NCBI RefSeq assembly: GCF_001836165.1
Contig: NZ_KV827706.1
Span: 161,759 to 225,758 of the forward strand
Direction: 5' to 3'
Length of the DNA stretch: 64,000 bases
From: Corynebacterium sp. HMSC036D02
GTDB taxonomy: Bacteria; Actinomycetota; Actinomycetes; Mycobacteriales; Mycobacteriaceae
Shown here: positions 39,711 to 49,233 of the stretch, one piece after another
How positions within the stretch are numbered: position 1 is the first letter of the stretch
How the letters are laid out: each line of letters opens with the position of its first letter
Program-made: the position numbers and the translations under genes
The notes under the pieces: generated by a model
Told to the model about the DNA's origin: nothing
Database searches by the model: none
The model's input: the letters and a program-made list of their open reading frames with translations, nothing else

Positions 39711-40179
39711 GCCGAATGACAGGTTCCCCGAGTAGGTCTAGTGGGTTGACGTAGTTCTCTCGGCCCTCAATCGCGCCCCAATGCAGCCCCGGATAGCCGT
39801 CCACGGACGGGGCGAGCGTTCCGATTACGTCCCCTTCTTTCACACTCTCGCCCTTCTTGACCCGCGCAAACACAGGTTGATAAGTGGTGCGTAGGCCGTT
39901 GCCATGAGCAATCGAAAGGGCCGGTTTGCCCGCTATGGAGCCGGCGAAATATACGACACCATCGCCGGCGGCGCGAACCTTCCCGCCGACAGGTAGGTCC
40001 AGATCGACACCGCGGTGGCCAGCCATCCACCGCTTCTCAGGAGGCTCGAAGCCACGTAAGACTCGAGAAGCAACCGGTTCCCCGGTGGTGGGGTCGACGA
40101 AGGCGGCGGCTAAGGGGACGTCGACAAGCACAGCCCACGTGAACAGGAGACCCAATAGATAAAGAAGACGGTGACGCAT
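39673..40179 (-). CDS. M23-like (LytM-fold) secreted protein
   Basis: A 168-residue exported protein (hydrophobic signal at ~5-26) with a LytM/M23 peptidase fold: HRGVDLDLPVGGKVRAAGDG, then ALSIAHGNGLRTTYQPVFAR and YPGLHWGAIEGR. The HxxxD zinc motif is intact (His55, Asp59), but the usual HxH motif is GLH: the first His is Gly131. It may be a degenerate regulator rather than a hydrolase, or use an altered site. It is convergent with xerC and overlaps its 3' end by 38 bases. Confidence 0.85.
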   Translation of the reverse strand: MRHRLLYLLGLLFTWAVLVDVPLAAAFVDPTTGEPVASRVLRGFEPPEKRWMAGHRGVDLDLPVGGKVRAAGDGVVYFAGSIAGKPALSIAHGNGLRTTYQPVFARVKKGESVKEGDVIGTLAPSVDGYPGLHWGAIEGRENYVNPLDLLGEPVIRLKPVGENGRRRP

Positions 40180-40573
40180 GACCTCAAGCCTGCGCGTGGG
40201 CGCGGTTCAAAGAAAGAGCCGGTGATAGATCTGTGGATAACGTGTTAAAGAAGAAACCCATGGTGCGTCAGGGGAAAGATTCGCGCATCCATCAACAATC
40301 CTGTGGCGATGTTTTGGTCGCGCCGTTTGGAATCACCGCCTGCGCAGTACTAAGCTTGCCCACAGCAGTCTGTGCTCAAACCCAATAGGGTTCCGTATGG
40401 ATTGACTACGCGCGGCGAAGTAGTCGCTTCCTGGGTTAAGGAAGAGACAGTCTGTGGTTGACGCGGTCCCCACAAAGTTGGGGTGTTGACCAGGGCCTTC
40501 GTTGCTAGGGTGCGGAATAAAACACCGCACAATTTTTGCAAAACCGAAACAACGTATAGAAAGCGAGCGAATC
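40180..40573 (+). promoter_or_regulatory. rpsB upstream region: inverted repeats and promoter candidates
   Basis: About 394 bases without a protein gene. It holds a perfect DnaA-box 9-mer on the minus strand (40232-40240, TGTGGATAA), GACTAC/GTAGTC arms at 40404-40425, CCCCA/TGGGG near 40469-40484, a GCTAGGGT -10 (40504-40511) and a hairpin GTGCGG/CCGCAC (40510-40515 with 40525-40530) followed by TTTTT. The last resembles a terminator overlapping the promoter. Confidence 0.5.
40232..40240 (-). promoter_or_regulatory. Perfect DnaA-box 9-mer (minus strand)
   Basis: TGTGGATAA, the reverse complement of TTATCCACA, in the M23-rpsB gap. A second perfect box lies 4.7 kb away at 35505; both are intergenic. 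Confidence 0.4.
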
Positions 40574-41401
40574 ATGGCAGTTGTAACCATGCGCGAGCTC
40601 CTCGACGCTGGTGTCCACTTCGGTCATCAGACCCGTCGCTGGAACCCGAAGATGAAGCGCTTCATCTTCACCGACCGTAACGGCATCTACATCATCGACC
40701 TGCAGCAGACGCTGACCTACATCGATGAGGCCTTCGAGTTTGTTAAGGAAACCGTCGCACACGGCGGCACCATCCTCTTCGTTGGTACCAAGAAGCAGGC
40801 TCAGGAAGCCGTTGCTGAAGAGGCAACCCGCGTTGGTATGCCGTACGTGAACCACCGCTGGCTCGGCGGCATGCTCACCAACTTCCAGACTGTCTCCAAG
40901 CGCCTGAAGCGCATGAAGGAGCTGCAGGCTATGGATGCGGCTGAGGACGGCTACAAGGGCCGCACCAAGAAGGAAGTTCTGATGCTGACCCGCGAGCGCA
41001 CCAAGCTGGAGCGCGTCCTGGGCGGTATCTCCGATATGACCAAGGCTCCGTCCGCACTGTGGATTGTTGACACCAACAAGGAGCACATCGCGGTCAAGGA
41101 AGCTCAGAAGCTCAACATCCCGGTTGTTGCCATCCTGGACACCAACTGTGATCCGGATGAGGTCGACTTCCCGATTCCGGGCAATGACGACGCAATCCGC
41201 GCTACCAAGCTGCTCTCCGGCATCATCGCCACCGCTGTGGACGAGGGCAAGAAGGCTCGCGAGGAGCGCCAGCTTGCTCAGGCCAAGGAGGCTGCCGGCG
41301 ACACCGCTGAGAAGGACGCCCGCGACGCTGCTGAGGCTGCCGCTGCGTCTGATCCGGCTTCCGCTGAGAAGTCCGAGGACGCCGAGAAGTCCGCAGAGTA
41401 A
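40574..41401 (+). CDS. rpsB: 30S ribosomal protein S2
   Basis: Small-subunit protein: [60 protein letters not shown] and [20 protein letters not shown]. The last ~45 residues form an Ala/Glu-rich tail. The ATG at 40574 gives MAVVTMREL, the family start; the in-frame extension upstream is not conserved. Followed by a terminator and then tsf, the usual rpsB-tsf pairing. Confidence 0.98.
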   Translation: MAVVTMRELLDAGVHFGHQTRRWNPKMKRFIFTDRNGIYIIDLQQTLTYIDEAFEFVKETVAHGGTILFVGTKKQAQEAVAEEATRVGMPYVNHRWLGGMLTNFQTVSKRLKRMKELQAMDAAEDGYKGRTKKEVLMLTRERTKLERVLGGISDMTKAPSALWIVDTNKEHIAVKEAQKLNIPVVAILDTNCDPDEVDFPIPGNDDAIRATKLLSGIIATAVDEGKKAREERQLAQAKEAAGDTAEKDARDAAEAAAASDPASAEKSEDAEKSAE

Positions 41402-41414
41402 TCTGCATACCTTA

Positions 41415-41464
41415 AGCCCCCGTACCGCACGGCCCACAGTGTCCGCGGCGATGGGGGCTTTTTC
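41415..41464 (+). terminator. rpsB terminator
   Basis: Stem AGCCCCC/GGGGGCT (41415-41421 with 41453-41459), long internal loop, then TTTTTCT. It separates rpsB from tsf. Confidence 0.75.
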
Positions 41465-41649
41465 TCACGTGTTTTTCTTGGCTCGCTAAGGCACGTGACA
41501 CACTAGAGGGTTGAAACGCCACGCAGAGGTTTCCCTCCGCTGGGGGAGTGGGCGAAAAACTACCACCCCCTCAACGCGACGTGGTGGTAGTGATTCGGCT
41601 ACGCTGTTTCAACGAATACCGTTTAATTCCAAGGAGGATCGCTCCAACT

Positions 41650-42462
41650 ATGGCGAACTACACTGCTGCAGACGTAAAGGCATTGCGTGAGGCCACCGGC
41701 GCCGGCATGCTCGATTGCAAGAAGGCTCTCGACGAGTCCCAGGGTGACTACGACAAGGCCGTTGAGTACCTGCGCATCAAGGGCGCAAAGAACGTGTCCA
41801 AGCGCGCTGAGCGTGAGGCTACCGAGGGCCTGATCGCCGTTTCCGGCAACACGATGGTTGAGATCAACTGCGAGACCGACTTCGTGGCCAAGAACGAGGC
41901 TTTCAAGTCCTTCGCTTCCAAGATCGCTGAGGCTGCCGGTGAGGCCAAGGTCAACTCCGGTGAAGAGCTCAACAACCTGGAGATCGACGGCAAGAAGGTT
42001 TCCGAGGTCGTCGACGAAGAGTCCGCAAAGACCGGCGAGAAGCTGCAGGCCCGCCGCGCAGTCACCATCGAGGGCGACAACGTTGCTGTCTACCTGCACC
42101 AGCGTTCCGCTGACCTGCCGCCGGCAGTAGGTGTTCTGGTTTCCTACGAGGGCAACGCAGAAGGCGCTCACGCAGTCGCTCTCCAGATTGCAGCCATGAA
42201 CGCTGAGTACCTGACCCGCGAGGACGTTCCGGCTGAGATCGTTGAGAAGGAGCGCGAGATCGCTGAGGCCACCACCCGCGAGGAGGGCAAGCCGGAGGCA
42301 GCCCTGCCGAAGATCGTGGAAGGCCGCCTCAACGGCTTCTACAAGTCCGTGGTTCTGCTGGAGCAGGCAGCTCTGTCTGACTCCAAGAAGACCGTCAAGC
42401 AGGTTGCAGACGAGGCCGGCACCACCATCACCGGCTTCATCCGCTACGAGGTTGGCGCTTAA
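41650..42462 (+). CDS. tsf: Translation elongation factor Ts
   Basis: Nucleotide exchange factor for EF-Tu. N-terminal UBA-like part ([20 protein letters not shown]), the TDFVAKN stretch that contacts EF-Tu, and the dimerisation region. ATG at 41650 with AAGGAGGA 13 bases upstream; longer readings are non-homologous. 270 residues, normal. Confidence 0.98.
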   Translation: MANYTAADVKALREATGAGMLDCKKALDESQGDYDKAVEYLRIKGAKNVSKRAEREATEGLIAVSGNTMVEINCETDFVAKNEAFKSFASKIAEAAGEAKVNSGEELNNLEIDGKKVSEVVDEESAKTGEKLQARRAVTIEGDNVAVYLHQRSADLPPAVGVLVSYEGNAEGAHAVALQIAAMNAEYLTREDVPAEIVEKEREIAEATTREEGKPEAALPKIVEGRLNGFYKSVVLLEQAALSDSKKTVKQVADEAGTTITGFIRYEVGA

Positions 42463-42513
42463 GCCTTCCTGAGACTCGTGCAGTCCGGGTTTAGAGCCTA
42501 GTGACTGCGAGTG

Positions 42514-42582
42514 CTCCCTCCTCCTCTTTCTTCCCCAAGGGCTGAGTGCCCGGTGGGGAGAAACTGGGGGAGGGAGTTCGCC
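42514..42582 (+). terminator. Long hairpin in the tsf-pyrH gap
   Basis: Imperfect ~23-bp stem (42514-42537 with 42554-42576), pyrimidine-rich on the left and purine-rich on the right, with an inner GGGC/GCCC stem. TTCGCCGTTTT follows. It probably terminates tsf, but could act as an attenuator ahead of pyrH. Confidence 0.55.
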
Positions 42583-42710
42583 GTTTTGCCCCCGCCCCTG
42601 AGGGTGGGGGGTCGCACGCAGCTGAATATATGACAGCGCCTTCCTATGGTTAAGATGGAACAGAATTATTCAAGCGCTTAACTGAAGCGTCGCCATGCGT
42701 GAAGGAGACG

Positions 42711-43448
42711 ATGAAGACCGTGACTACCCCTGAACCGAAGCGAACCGGATACAAGCGAGTCATGCTCAAACTGGGTGGTGAGATGTTCGGCGGTGGCAAG
42801 GTCGGCATCGATCCTGACGTTGTAGAAAATGTTGCCCGCCAAATCGCCGAGGTGGCGAAGCAGGGGACTGAGATCGCCGTGGTGATCGGTGGCGGTAACT
42901 TCTTCCGCGGTGCCGAGCTTTCCCAGCGCGGTATGGACCGCGCTCGCTCGGACTACATGGGCATGCTAGGCACCGTCATGAACTCCTTGGCTCTGCAGGA
43001 CTTCCTCAAGCAGCAGGGCATCGACTGCCGCGTGCAGACTTCCATCAACATGGCCCAGATTGCGGAGCCCTACCTGCCGCTGCGCGCCGACCGCCACCTA
43101 GAGAAGGGCCGTGTGGTCATCTTCGGTGCTGGTATGGGTATGCCGTATTTCTCCACCGATACCACCGCGGCGCAGCGCGCGCTGGAGATCGGTGCGGAGG
43201 TCCTCTTCTTGGCCAAGGCCGTCGACGGCGTCTATTCCGCCGACCCGCGCACGAATCCCGATGCGGAGCTGTACTCCGAAATCACCCCGCGCGAGGTTAT
43301 CGAAAAGAACCTTAAGGTGGCCGATGCCACGGCGTTTAGCCTGTGCATGGACAACAATATGCCGATTCTGGTCTTCAACCTCCTCACGGAAGGCAATATC
43401 AAGCGCGCCGTGAACGGCGAGAAGATCGGCACGCTGGTTCAGTCCTAG
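42711..43448 (+). CDS. pyrH: UMP kinase
   Basis: Phosphorylates UMP to UDP; amino-acid-kinase fold. [60 protein letters not shown] and [20 protein letters not shown] are all present. 245 residues from the ATG at 42711. AAGGAG lies only three bases ahead of that ATG, so a GTG at 42720 or 42699 is possible. It forms the usual cluster with frr and cdsA. Confidence 0.96.
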   Translation: MKTVTTPEPKRTGYKRVMLKLGGEMFGGGKVGIDPDVVENVARQIAEVAKQGTEIAVVIGGGNFFRGAELSQRGMDRARSDYMGMLGTVMNSLALQDFLKQQGIDCRVQTSINMAQIAEPYLPLRADRHLEKGRVVIFGAGMGMPYFSTDTTAAQRALEIGAEVLFLAKAVDGVYSADPRTNPDAELYSEITPREVIEKNLKVADATAFSLCMDNNMPILVFNLLTEGNIKRAVNGEKIGTLVQS

Positions 43449-43518
43449 TACAAACCGGCCGCGACCTGCTAGATTCTTTCCCAGTACTTTTGACTATTTC
43501 AAGGGAGTTGTAACCCTC

Positions 43519-44076
43519 ATGATCGACGAGATCCAGCTCGAAGCTGAAGAGCACATGACCGCTTCGGTGGAGCACACCCGCGAGCAGCTGATTACCATCC
43601 GTACCGGCCGCGCCAACCCGGCCATGTTTAACGGCTTGGTTGCTGAGTATTACGGAGTGCCGACTCCGATTACCCAGATGGCCACCATCTCGGTCCCTGA
43701 GCCGCGCATGCTGCTTATCAAGCCTTATGAGCAGTCCGTAATGAATGAGATTGAGAACGCCATCCGCAACTCGGATCTGGGCGTGAACCCGACTAATGAC
43801 GGCCAGGTGCTACGCGTGACCATTCCGCAGCTGACTGAGGAACGCCGCCGCGACATGGTCAAGTTGGCTAAGAGCAAGGGTGAAGACGGCAAGATTGCTA
43901 TCCGCAACATCCGCCGCCGTGCCATGGAGCAGCTCAAGAAGCTCCAGAAGGATGGCGACGCCGGCGAGGATGAGGTTATCGCCGCCGAGAAGGAGATGGA
44001 AAAGATCACTTCCGGTTACATCGAGCAGGTGGACAAGCTCGTTGCCAATAAGGAAGAGGAGCTCATGGAGGTTTAA
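43519..44076 (+). CDS. frr: Ribosome recycling factor
   Basis: Releases ribosomes from mRNA with EF-G. 185 residues of typical [63 protein letters not shown] and RKAMEQL-like helices. AAGGGAG lies 11 bases before the ATG; a TAGATT or TACTTT -10 lies in the 70-bp gap after pyrH. Confidence 0.98.
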   Translation: MIDEIQLEAEEHMTASVEHTREQLITIRTGRANPAMFNGLVAEYYGVPTPITQMATISVPEPRMLLIKPYEQSVMNEIENAIRNSDLGVNPTNDGQVLRVTIPQLTEERRRDMVKLAKSKGEDGKIAIRNIRRRAMEQLKKLQKDGDAGEDEVIAAEKEMEKITSGYIEQVDKLVANKEEELMEV

Positions 44077-44103
44077 CCTCCACTCTTCTAAGAGCGTTGA
44101 TTT

Positions 44104-44144
44104 GCCGCCGCGCCAGGCACCGGCCAGCACGGCGGTCTTTTCTG
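44104..44144 (+). terminator. Hairpin after frr
   Basis: Stem CCGCC/GGCGG (44105-44109 with 44131-44135) with an irregular inner stem, then TCTTTTCT. Probably an imperfect terminator between frr and cdsA. Confidence 0.45.
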
Positions 44145-44183
44145 TGTAGAGCCCGACCACCCACGATTACCTGAGGAGCATGC

Positions 44184-45062
44184 GTGAGCACTGAGCACTC
44201 GAGCCGGATGCCCAAACCCAAGAATTCTGCGGGGCGAGACATGCCCGCGGCAATTGCCGTCGGCGTCGGCTTGGGCGCGCTCGTCGTCTTTGCGGTGTGG
44301 GCTGGGCCTCTCGTGTGGTACCTCGTCGTCGCAGCCGCAGTGGGATTGGGCATGTGGGAGGTGCTTACCCGTTTGCGGGAGCACTCCTACTATGTCCCGC
44401 GTACCCTACTGATCGTTCTTGGCCAAGCCATGGTGTGGGTCTCGTGGTTCCTTAACGCCCCAGGCCTTGTCGCTGTGTATGTGGTAGCGGTCCTTGCCCT
44501 CATGTTTGGGCGCCTCTTCCATAATGGCAGGCACCGCCCGCCGATTAACTATCTTCGCGATATGTCGATGGGCATCTTCGTGCTGACCTGGATTCCCCTG
44601 TTCGGCACGTTTGCCGCAATGCTCTCACGAGTGGAAACGCCGTTTGCTTCGGGGGCGGCGTCGATTGTCGTGTTTATGCTCTGTGTGGTCGCCTCAGATA
44701 CCGGTGGTTTCATCGCCGGCGTGATGTTTGGCTCGCACCCCATGGCGCCGGCTGTAAGCCCCAAAAAATCATGGGAAGGATTTGCCGGCTCTGTCGTTTT
44801 CGGCACCCTTACCGGTGCGCTATCGTTCGCATTCCTTCTTCACCACAAGCCGTGGGTGGGCGCGCTCATGGGACTAGGGCTGGTTTTCTGCGCCACTCTC
44901 GGTGACTTAGTGGAATCCCAGTTCAAGCGCGAACTGGGAATCAAGGATATGTCTGCCTTGTTACCGGGACACGGCGGCATCATGGACCGCTTGGACGGCA
45001 TGCTGCCGTCCGCGATGGTGACGTGGGTGGCGATGAGCTTTCTCACCACCCTTGCGCCTTAG
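44184..45062 (+). CDS. cdsA: Phosphatidate cytidylyltransferase
   Basis: Makes CDP-diacylglycerol from phosphatidate, the entry to phospholipid synthesis. Membrane protein with about seven helices after a ~30-residue hydrophilic start. The C-terminal family signature is SQFKRELGIKDMSALLPGHG followed by GIMDRLDGMLPS. 292 residues. GTG start with GAGGAG eight bases upstream. Confidence 0.96.
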   Translation: MSTEHSSRMPKPKNSAGRDMPAAIAVGVGLGALVVFAVWAGPLVWYLVVAAAVGLGMWEVLTRLREHSYYVPRTLLIVLGQAMVWVSWFLNAPGLVAVYVVAVLALMFGRLFHNGRHRPPINYLRDMSMGIFVLTWIPLFGTFAAMLSRVETPFASGAASIVVFMLCVVASDTGGFIAGVMFGSHPMAPAVSPKKSWEGFAGSVVFGTLTGALSFAFLLHHKPWVGALMGLGLVFCATLGDLVESQFKRELGIKDMSALLPGHGGIMDRLDGMLPSAMVTWVAMSFLTTLAP

Positions 45063-45064
45063 GT

Positions 45065-45469
45065 TTAGCGGCGAGCCTGCTTACGCACCTGGCGGCGTAG
45101 CTCGAACATGCGCCAGCCGCCGACGAGGGCCATGATGAGGGCACCGGCGATGCCGCAGATGAGGTAGGTGACGCCCGCTGGGAACTGGACGGACCAGTTA
45201 AGGAAGTTCAGCGGTACCTGGTGTTGGTTCTGCAGGATGAAGATGATGAGGACGATGAGCAGCAGGAAGCCCACGATCAGGGCAATCCACGTGCTGGCAG
45301 CGAAAGAGCCCTTCACCTTGCCATCACTCTTATTCTCATAAGCCGTCGTGGTTGGAACTGGCTCGACCGAGCCTTCGGTGGCGGGGGATTCCGTGGTGTA
45401 ATCAGTCAGCGGCTCCTCGGCCGGGGTGGTGGTGCGGAATTCCTCAGGGGAGTTTTCTGGATTCGTCAT
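45065..45469 (-). CDS. LapA/DUF1049-type membrane protein
   Basis: A 134-residue protein with an acidic, Thr/Glu/Pro-rich ~55-residue N-terminus, then two membrane helices (WIALIVGFLLLIVLIIFI; YLICGIAGALIMALVGGW) joined by QNQHQVPLNFLNWSVQFPAG, the DUF1049/LapA signature, and a basic tail. In E. coli LapA/LapB regulate lipopolysaccharide synthesis; the role in actinobacteria is unknown. It is convergent with cdsA. A TATTTA -10 on the minus strand lies about eight bases before the ATG. Confidence 0.8.
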   Translation of the reverse strand: MTNPENSPEEFRTTTPAEEPLTDYTTESPATEGSVEPVPTTTAYENKSDGKVKGSFAASTWIALIVGFLLLIVLIIFILQNQHQVPLNFLNWSVQFPAGVTYLICGIAGALIMALVGGWRMFELRRQVRKQARR

Positions 45470-45562
45470 GCATCTATTAAATAGGTTGAGATGTCACTTT
45501 CGCCACTCCAGCAGAGCTTAGATTGGATAATGTGGCCGAAAACGTGGAAAATGGGCTCTACC

Positions 45563-46669
45563 ATGGCTGAACCACTGAAACTGAATTTCTCCGCTCCGCG
45601 CCGCGGGCTACCCCCGAAGCATTTCGCGGACCTGACCGAGGCCGAGCGCATTGAGGCGCTCGCGGAACTTGGCCTGCCCAAATTCCGCGCAAAGCAGCTG
45701 GCCAAGCACTACTACGTCCACCACACCGCCGATGCTTCCGAGATGACGGATATCCCGGCCGCCGCCCGCGAGGCGGTCCAAGAGCGTTTGTTCCCCACGC
45801 TCATGGAGCCCATTCGGCAGACCTCCACCGATGATGGGGAAACCACCAAGTCCCTGTGGCGCTTGCACGATGGCACCCTGTTGGAGTCCGTGCTCATGCG
45901 CTACCCAGGGCGCGCCACCCTGTGTATCTCCTCCCAGGCTGGCTGTGGCATGGCCTGCCCATTCTGTGCCACCGGCCAGGGCGGGTTGGACCGCAACCTG
46001 TCCACCGCGGAAATCGTGGAGCAGTTTAGGCACGCTGCCCGCCTCATGGAAGAGGAGGGCGGACGTCTTAGCAACGTTGTCTTCATGGGTATGGGCGAGC
46101 CGCTGGCCAACTACAAGCGCGTGGTCCATGCGGTGCGCCAGATTACCGGATCTGACCTCACAGGTTTCGGCCTTTCCCAGCGCAATGTCACGGTGTCCAC
46201 GGTCGGCTTGGCTCCGGCCATCCGCAAGCTCGCGGATGAGGACCTGTCCTGCACCCTCGCAGTCTCCCTGCACACCCCGGACGATGAACTGCGCGATACC
46301 CTCGTGCCGGTTAACAACCGCTGGCCGGTTGAGGAGGTCCTCGATGCCGCTAAGTACTACGCCGATAAGTCGGGCCGCCGCGTGTCCATCGAATATGCGC
46401 TGATCCGCGATAAGAACGATCAGGATTTCCGCGCCGACATGCTGGGCCGGAAGCTGCATGCGGCACTGGGATCCAAGGTCCACGTCAACGTCATTCCGCT
46501 CAACCCCACACCGGGTTCGGAGTGGGACGCCGCCCCGAAGGCGCGCCAGGACGAGTTCGTTCGCCGCGTCATCGCGCAGGGCGTGCCGTGCACCGTGCGC
46601 GATACCAAGGGCGATGAAATCGCTGCGGCCTGTGGCCAGCTCGCTGCCGACGAGCGCGAGACCGCTTAA
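45563..46669 (+). CDS. rlmN: 23S rRNA/tRNA adenine-C2 methyltransferase
   Basis: Radical-SAM enzyme methylating A2503 of 23S rRNA and A37 of some tRNAs. The cluster motif is CGMACPFC (Cys128, Cys132, Cys135). [12 protein letters not shown] and [13 protein letters not shown] are conserved, and [19 protein letters not shown] carries the C-terminal catalytic Cys. Start at 45563 ([15 protein letters not shown]) matches family N-termini. An upstream ATG at 45530 could be a leaderless start behind TAGATT (45519-45524); it would add 11 residues. Confidence 0.95.
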   Translation: MAEPLKLNFSAPRRGLPPKHFADLTEAERIEALAELGLPKFRAKQLAKHYYVHHTADASEMTDIPAAAREAVQERLFPTLMEPIRQTSTDDGETTKSLWRLHDGTLLESVLMRYPGRATLCISSQAGCGMACPFCATGQGGLDRNLSTAEIVEQFRHAARLMEEEGGRLSNVVFMGMGEPLANYKRVVHAVRQITGSDLTGFGLSQRNVTVSTVGLAPAIRKLADEDLSCTLAVSLHTPDDELRDTLVPVNNRWPVEEVLDAAKYYADKSGRRVSIEYALIRDKNDQDFRADMLGRKLHAALGSKVHVNVIPLNPTPGSEWDAAPKARQDEFVRRVIAQGVPCTVRDTKGDEIAAACGQLAADERETA

Positions 46670-46746
46670 GCATCCAGCTCACAGTTTCCTAACAATAGTT
46701 TTGCTGGAGAACAAGGCATTAATGGTTCTTGATACCGTTAATGCTT

Positions 46747-47562
46747 ATGACTCATCCTTATCGCGAGGACTTAGCCACAGATCCACGCACCCAAGCTTTA
46801 GCGGTGCGCGATCTGCGCAAGTCTTTTGGTTCTCAGATCGCTGTCAACAGCCTCAACCTTGATGTCCCGCGCGGATCCATCTACGGCATAGTGGGGCCGA
46901 ATGGCGCGGGCAAGACCACGATGCTGACCATGGCGTGTGGCCTCCAGCGCCCTGATGCCGGCCACAGCTTCATCGCCGGCCACAACGTGTGGGAAGAGCC
47001 CATCCCCGCCAAACAGGCCATGGGGCTGCTCATGGATGGGGCGCCGGTCTTTGACCGTCTCACTGGCGCTGAATACCTTCACTACCTCGGCGCCCTTCAC
47101 AAGTTGGAGCGCTCCGAGTCGCTGCGCCGTGCGCAGGAGCTTCTCGACGCCCTCTCCCTCTCCGATGCCGCCGATAAGCGCATCGCGGATTATTCTGCCG
47201 GCATGACCAAGAAGATTCTCTTGGCGGGGGCCGTCCTGCACAACCCAGAGGTGCTTATCCTTGACGAGCCTCTGGAAGCCGTGGATCCGGTCTCCGGGCG
47301 CCTCATCCAGCAGATGCTGCGCGCCTATGCCTCCCGTGGCGGCACGGTTATTTTGTCTTCACACGTCATGGAGCTCGTCGAGGGGCTGTGTGACCACGTT
47401 GCCATCATCAACGACGGCCAAGTCATCACTGCGGGTCACGTCGACGATGTCCGCCAGGGCCAAAGCCTGAGCGATCTCTTTATCGCGGCCGTCGGCGGGC
47501 GGGACCTGGATGCCTCGAAGTTTGGGTGGCTGCGCTCGCCAGCGGCAGGTGACGCTGAATGA
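46747..47562 (+). CDS. ABC transporter ATP-binding protein
   Basis: ATPase of a two-gene ABC system: Walker A GPNGAGKTTM, signature YSAGMTKKILLAG, Walker B VLILDEPLEAVDP and H-loop SSHVMELVE. The canonical LSGGQ is YSAGM, as in some ABC-2 exporters. It overlaps the permease by ATGA. Starts at 46741 and 46747 are both possible; the latter sits eight bases after a TACCGT -10, and no ribosome binding site is visible. Substrate unknown. Confidence 0.9.
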   Translation: MTHPYREDLATDPRTQALAVRDLRKSFGSQIAVNSLNLDVPRGSIYGIVGPNGAGKTTMLTMACGLQRPDAGHSFIAGHNVWEEPIPAKQAMGLLMDGAPVFDRLTGAEYLHYLGALHKLERSESLRRAQELLDALSLSDAADKRIADYSAGMTKKILLAGAVLHNPEVLILDEPLEAVDPVSGRLIQQMLRAYASRGGTVILSSHVMELVEGLCDHVAIINDGQVITAGHVDDVRQGQSLSDLFIAAVGGRDLDASKFGWLRSPAAGDAE

Positions 47563-49148
47563 CATCCACTCTGTTCAGCCTTCATCGCACTCTGTGGTGG
47601 CGAAGCGTTTCTTCCAATCCGGCGACGCTCATGATGGGGCTCATGATGCTGATTTACGGAGCAATCGGCCTCTTTTCCATCGCAGCCATGGTGTATGCAG
47701 ATATCACCACGCCCGGACACGGCTACCAAGCACTGACCGTCGGCGTGGCGGGCGGCATGCTCATTTACATACTCCTCGCTCTCTTTATGCCGGCGGGGGA
47801 GAATCAATTGAGCCCGACAACTCTGGGAGCCCTTCCTCTGACTCCCCGTGAGGTCCTTCCGGGCTTGTTCTTCTCCGGTCTGCTGACCACCCGCGCCATC
47901 ATGTCGGTCGTCTTTTCCCTGGTGTATGCGATCATCGGCAGCATTTTCCTCATCCTGACAGGAACCGGGTGGGCTGCGGTGCCCTTCGTCGTGGGCATGG
48001 TGCTGTCGTGCGCGACGACCATCATTGTTGGCGAATGCCTTGTCCAAGTGGCTTCCGCTATCGCGGATTCCCAAAAGTCGCGCACCCAAATTGCGGCGAT
48101 GGTGGTTATGGGCCTGCTGGTCTTTGGCATGCTGCAGGCACAGAGCGTCCTCGAGTCCTTGCCTCCGCTCGATTCCGTGGGCACCATCATGGCCTGGACC
48201 CCGTTGGGTGCCGGGGTGGGGTGGGCGCTCGCGCTTGCCGACGGCCACCTCATCACCGCCCTATCCCAACTCTTGATCGCGGTGGCCAGCCTTGTCCTGC
48301 TGGTATGGGCGTGGTCCCGTCAGATAGGCGGCCTCATGCGCAACCCCGGAACAGGCGGTGACGCAGCCAGCGAAGTGACGGGCAAGGGTGTGTCCAAGTT
48401 GGAGTTGGGCGCCTGGTCTTGTTCCAGCCCGGCGGCGATGGAATATACCCGGGCTTTGCGTTATCTCACCCGCGATAAGCGGCAAACAGGCATGCTCTAC
48501 ACGATGCCACTGTTCGGCGTGCTGACGCTTTACCAGTTGTGGAGGGGCGATGATTTCACCGCCTATTTCATGCTGTGCTTCAGCGCGATCGTGCTCTCTT
48601 CGCTCTTGGCTAATGATTATGGCTTCGATGGGCCATCGAATTGGGTCCACATGGTGGCTCCGGTTGCTCCGCGCACCATCCTTCATGCGCGCCACCTCGC
48701 ACACGTCACTATTCCCTTGATCGGGTTTGTGCTGCTTGCCGTAGTGGTACTTGTCTTTAGCGACAACTTCACCTTGGGCATGTTGTGCACAGCTGTGGCT
48801 CTAGGCGTGTTCATTTCCACGGCGGCGGTGGGCTTGGGACTGACCGTGCTTAACCCTTATCCCTTGTCAGCCCCGGGACAGAACCGGTGGAATGACAAAT
48901 CCGGCTATTCCGCTGGCGCTTTCTTCACGGCGTTCGTCGGCATGATGCTGGTCTGGGTGCCCGCGCTTCCCGGCATCGTGGTTTCTGCCCTGAGCTATGA
49001 GCGCGGCGGCTGGCTGCTGTACGCCGCTGTGATAGTTTCTCTGCTGGTTCCGTCACTTGTCTACGCTGCTGTCTGGCGCTTCGCCGGAAAGAGGGCGCAG
49101 GAGCGAACCCCGGAGATTTACGCCACGGTAAACCGTTACGTGAGCTAG
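47559..49148 (+). CDS. ABC-2-like transporter permease
   Basis: A 529-residue membrane protein with about 12 hydrophobic segments in two halves, coupled by ATGA to the ATPase. The duplicated permease form fits a half-exporter in which one permease supplies both halves of the pore. No substrate-binding protein is nearby, so export is more likely than import. A very strong hairpin terminator follows at 49163-49218. Confidence 0.85.
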   Translation: MTSTLFSLHRTLWWRSVSSNPATLMMGLMMLIYGAIGLFSIAAMVYADITTPGHGYQALTVGVAGGMLIYILLALFMPAGENQLSPTTLGALPLTPREVLPGLFFSGLLTTRAIMSVVFSLVYAIIGSIFLILTGTGWAAVPFVVGMVLSCATTIIVGECLVQVASAIADSQKSRTQIAAMVVMGLLVFGMLQAQSVLESLPPLDSVGTIMAWTPLGAGVGWALALADGHLITALSQLLIAVASLVLLVWAWSRQIGGLMRNPGTGGDAASEVTGKGVSKLELGAWSCSSPAAMEYTRALRYLTRDKRQTGMLYTMPLFGVLTLYQLWRGDDFTAYFMLCFSAIVLSSLLANDYGFDGPSNWVHMVAPVAPRTILHARHLAHVTIPLIGFVLLAVVVLVFSDNFTLGMLCTAVALGVFISTAAVGLGLTVLNPYPLSAPGQNRWNDKSGYSAGAFFTAFVGMMLVWVPALPGIVVSALSYERGGWLLYAAVIVSLLVPSLVYAAVWRFAGKRAQERTPEIYATVNRYVS

Positions 49149-49162
49149 GGGGAAACAGATAG

Positions 49163-49218
49163 AACAAAAGCTCCCTTCCCGCAGTTCATTCATGAACAGC
49201 GGGAAGGGAGCTTTTGTT
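49163..49218. terminator. Bidirectional terminator with 20-bp perfect arms
   Basis: Perfect 20-bp stem (49163-49182 with 49199-49218), an A/A mismatch, then a 6-bp inner stem GTTCAT/ATGAAC (49184-49189 with 49192-49197). The ends are A- and T-rich. It serves the permease and the convergent DUF2631 gene. Confidence 0.9.
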
Positions 49219-49233
49219 TACAGCGAAGAAGCT

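Noticed and set aside
40486-40511. TTGACC plus TAGGGT as a full rpsB promoter
   Set aside because: The spacer is only 14 bases, too short for a normal sigma-A promoter; I kept only the -10 as a candidate.
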